DNA of 7,989 bases from Atribacterota bacterium (GTDB lineage: Bacteria; Atribacterota; Phoenicimicrobiia; Phoenicimicrobiales; Phoenicimicrobiaceae), in assembly GCA_030668465.1 (NCBI GenBank), contig DAOUTX010000044.1:1-7989 (forward strand). Reading direction: 5' to 3'. Positions 6,173 through 7,989 of this stretch are shown here, piece by piece. The stretch's first letter is position 1. The number at the start of each line of letters is the position of its first letter. The translations under genes were made by a program, and so were the position numbers. The notes below the pieces were generated by a model that saw only the letters and a program-made list of their open reading frames with translations, made no database searches and was not told the DNA's origin.

Positions 6173-7267
6173 ATGAGAGCAAAAGTAAAAAATTTATTTA
6201 AAATATTTATTATAAGTTTAATTTGTATTTGTTTTGTTGTTTTGGCGAATGGACAAGATAAAACCATAATGAAAAATGAGGAGGAAAGTAAAATGGAAAA
6301 AGCCACCTTTGCAGGCGGGTGTTTTTGGTGTATGGAATCTCCTTTTGAAGAATTAGATGGGGTTACGGAAGTTATAGCAGGTTATACCGGTGGACATAAA
6401 GAAAATCCAACCTATGAAGAGGTAACAACCGGAAAAACCGGTCATTTGGAAGCTGTACAAATTTCCTTTGACCCTTCAATCATTAGTTATTCCGAGTTAC
6501 TTGATATTTTCTGGAGGCAGATAAATCCTACCGATATCAGAGGTCAGTTTGCAGATAGAGGAGAACAATATAAGACGGCTGTTTTTTATCATAGTGATGA
6601 ACAAAGACGGCTGGCAGAAGAGTCAAAAGAAAAATTGCAAGCATCAGGCAAATTTCAAGTAGATATTGTTACAGAAATAATACCGGCATCCATATTTTAT
6701 GTGGCGGAGGATTATCATCAGGATTATTACCAGAAATCCCCCATAAGGTATAAATTATATCGTGAAGGCTCAGGACGTGAAGCATATATTAAATCTATAT
6801 GGGAAGATACAACTAATAATAATGACAGTAAATTCGAGAAACCCTCGGATGAAGAACTGAAAAATACATTGACCCCTTTACAGTTTAACGTAACGCAGTC
6901 ATGCGGTACAGAAATGGCGTTTGACAATGAATATTGGGATAATAAGAAAGAAGGTATCTATGTGGATATTGTATCCGGTGAACCACTTTTTAGTTCTCTT
7001 GATAAGTTTGATTCGGGAACAGGCTGGCCAAGTTTTACGAAACCACTCGAACCGGATAACATTTTAGAAAAAGAAGATAAAAGTTTATCTATGAGCAGAA
7101 CGGAAGTAAGGAGCAAATATGCAGATTCTCATCTTGGTCATCTATTTGATGATGGACCTGCGCCCTCTGGTCTTCGCTATTGTATGAATTCAGCTGCACT
7201 TCGCTTTATTCCTAAAGAAGATTTAGAAAAGGAAGGATATGGCCAATATAAGAAGCTTTTCGAATAA
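6173..7267 (+). CDS. msrAB: Exported bifunctional peptide methionine sulfoxide reductase MsrA-MsrB
   Basis: A 364-residue fusion that reduces both methionine-S-sulfoxide (MsrA) and methionine-R-sulfoxide (MsrB) in proteins. Residues 1-27 form a signal peptide: KVKNLFK, a hydrophobic core to about 24, and a plausible cut after ANG27. MsrA spans about 43-200 with catalytic Cys50 in GGCFWC and Cys53; no C-terminal recycling Cys is present. MsrB spans about 229-350 with catalytic Cys337 in RYCMNSAALRF, the GTGWPSF motif (282-288) and HLGHLFDDGP (320-329). Both zinc CxxC pairs of the E. coli type are absent. The common resolving Cys in GCGWPSF is Thr283, and Cys244 in TQSCGTE is the likely substitute, as in an MsrB subclass I recall from Xanthomonas. 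Export suggests repair of cell-surface or extracytoplasmic proteins. A second in-frame ATG at 6293 has its own strong ribosome site, so a cytoplasmic 324-residue form is possible. Confidence 0.95.
   Translation: MRAKVKNLFKIFIISLICICFVVLANGQDKTIMKNEEESKMEKATFAGGCFWCMESPFEELDGVTEVIAGYTGGHKENPTYEEVTTGKTGHLEAVQISFDPSIISYSELLDIFWRQINPTDIRGQFADRGEQYKTAVFYHSDEQRRLAEESKEKLQASGKFQVDIVTEIIPASIFYVAEDYHQDYYQKSPIRYKLYREGSGREAYIKSIWEDTTNNNDSKFEKPSDEELKNTLTPLQFNVTQSCGTEMAFDNEYWDNKKEGIYVDIVSGEPLFSSLDKFDSGTGWPSFTKPLEPDNILEKEDKSLSMSRTEVRSKYADSHLGHLFDDGPAPSGLRYCMNSAALRFIPKEDLEKEGYGQYKKLFE
6278..6284 (+). promoter_or_regulatory. Internal ribosome binding site for a signal-less MsrAB form
   Basis: GAGGAGG is followed after 8 bases (AAAGTAAA) by ATG 6293, in frame with msrAB. 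Translation there gives MEKATFAGGCFWC, the normal beginning of a cytoplasmic MsrA. The site is at least as good as that of the long form. The purines also encode Glu-Glu-Glu, so coincidence is possible. Confidence 0.55.
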
Positions 7268-7394
7268 TAAGCCGAATTTTTATTAGGTGTTACTGGGGTC
7301 TATAAGAGCTTTTCTATCGTAGTCCTTCGTTATTTTTATGTATTCATTGATATTTTTTTACTATCGTACCAACCCATATTTCTATTCCTATGAA

Positions 7395-7453
7395 ATAAAA
7401 GGGAATGGTTCTTTTTTAATTGGAATAAAAAAAGTAGAATCGTTCTCTTTTAT
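7395..7453 (+). terminator. Long stem-loop between converging msrAB and the Fe-S scaffold gene
   Basis: Bases 7395-7417 pair with 7431-7453 around a 13-base loop: 23 positions with one T-T mismatch and four G-U pairs when read as plus-strand RNA. Read as minus-strand RNA the four G-U pairs become C-A mismatches, so the structure favours the msrAB transcript. The upper stem contains the T run 7412-7417. No strong T tract follows the stem, so termination is inferred from position between converging genes. A smaller competing hairpin, ATTCCT/GGGAAT (7384-7406), lies ahead of the same T run. Confidence 0.5.
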
Positions 7454-7461
7454 CAATTATA

Positions 7462-7989
7462 TTATTCGCTAAAGGTTATCGATACTTTTTTAATATCATG
7501 TAAAGATTCAACCTTTTCCATAATCTCTTCCTTGATTGAGTTGGCAAATTGATGACTTTCCGGCAGGTCAACATCTATTTTAGCTACCCCCTCCTTCAAC
7601 TCTATTTTTTTAATTAATTTGGTGCCTACCAAATCGAGACCGCTTAAGGGATTCATGACTTTCCTTAATCTTTTCTCGATTGTTTCGATGGTAGTGGGGG
7701 TTTTATCTGTTACCAGACCGTGTTTTTCCTCGTAATTTCTGATGGCTGAACGTAAACCCTCAACCGCCAATACAGAACAGTGTGCCTTTATGGGAGGAAG
7801 ACCACCCAATTCATCTGATGCCTGTTTCCAGCTGATTTTTTTTGCTTCCTCCAAAGTCTTTTTTTTGGCCAATTCGGTAATAATTGAACCTGTGGCAATA
7901 TTTGAAGCACATCCGTAGGATTCAAATTTGATATCCTGAATTCGCTTTGTTTTTTCATCCACCTTAATTTGAACCGATACCATATCTCC
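7462..7989 (-). CDS. Fe-S cluster scaffold protein (NifU_N/IscU-like) fused to a DUF59/MIP18-like domain, partial
   Basis: The gene runs off the window. The first in-frame ATG (7983) is not the start, because the preceding codons read Gly-Asp, giving GDMVSVQIKVDE, which matches the CGD-[VI]-x-[KI] region of NifU/IscU scaffolds; the first cluster Cys should lie just outside. Counting from that Met, FESYGCASNIATGSIITELA (20-39) carries the second cluster ligand Cys25, and LGGLPPIKAHCSVLA (59-73) carries the third, Cys69. This segment assembles [2Fe-2S] clusters from iron and cysteine-desulfurase sulfur in the cytoplasm. From about 103 to 172 follows a DUF59/MIP18-like domain (NPLSGLDLVGTKLI..., LPESHQFANSIKEEI, HDIKKVSITF), a family found in Fe-S maturation proteins such as SufT and the N-terminus of Mrp/ApbC carriers. 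Usual NifU C-terminal Nfu CxxC cysteines are absent. It converges with msrAB. A desulfurase (NifS/IscS) gene upstream, outside the window, would be expected. Confidence 0.88.
   Translation of the reverse strand, partial: GDMVSVQIKVDEKTKRIQDIKFESYGCASNIATGSIITELAKKKTLEEAKKISWKQASDELGGLPPIKAHCSVLAVEGLRSAIRNYEEKHGLVTDKTPTTIETIEKRLRKVMNPLSGLDLVGTKLIKKIELKEGVAKIDVDLPESHQFANSIKEEIMEKVESLHDIKKVSITFSE

Noticed and set aside
7981..7989. ATG 7983 as the true start of the Fe-S scaffold gene, with GGAGAT as its ribosome site
   Set aside because: GGAGAT abuts the ATG without spacing, and read as codons it gives Gly-Asp, matching the conserved CGD region, so the gene continues beyond the window.

Overview
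The window is AT-rich bacterial DNA with strong GGAGG-type Shine-Dalgarno sites. Its genes suit an anaerobe or microaerophile: an Fe-S scaffold protein and the remnant of a clostridial-type ferredoxin-family protein. A Firmicutes-like or similar low-GC phylum is a reasonable guess, but nothing here fixes the taxon. No CRISPR array, rRNA or tRNA was seen, nor any intact mobile element.

Layout. (1) 38-1471, minus: a two-dinucleotide-domain flavoprotein disulfide reductase of the mercuric-reductase/dihydrolipoamide-dehydrogenase superfamily. (2) 1510 to about 2390: a decayed stretch. It has a minus-strand ORF whose C-terminal half looks like a Vsr/DUF559-type endonuclease tail, an overlapping 91-codon open frame without a good start, a further protein-like fragment with a stop, and a perfect 17-bp inverted repeat 241 bp apart. 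(3) 2479-5771, plus: a four-gene OpuC/ProU-type ABC importer operon for compatible solutes (binding protein, ATPase with CBS domains, two permeases), tightly packed and translationally coupled at the end. (4) 5772-6172: a gap with the C-terminal remnant of a 4Fe-4S ferredoxin-family protein, broken by an apparent one-base deletion. (5) 6173-7267, plus: an exported MsrA-MsrB fusion with a second, ideally placed internal ribosome site that could yield a cytoplasmic form. (6) 7462 to the window edge, minus: an Fe-S scaffold protein (NifU_N/IscU-like) fused to a C-terminal DUF59/MIP18-like domain; its start lies outside the window.

The intact genes share a loose theme of stress protection: osmolyte uptake, methionine sulfoxide repair, thiol/flavin redox chemistry and Fe-S assembly. 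The importer operon is flanked on both sides by gene debris, so it may sit at a site of past insertion or deletion. I see no clearly new multi-gene system. The most interesting items are the dual-start msrAB gene, the ferredoxin remnant, the NifU-DUF59 fusion, and the decayed region with its spaced inverted repeat.
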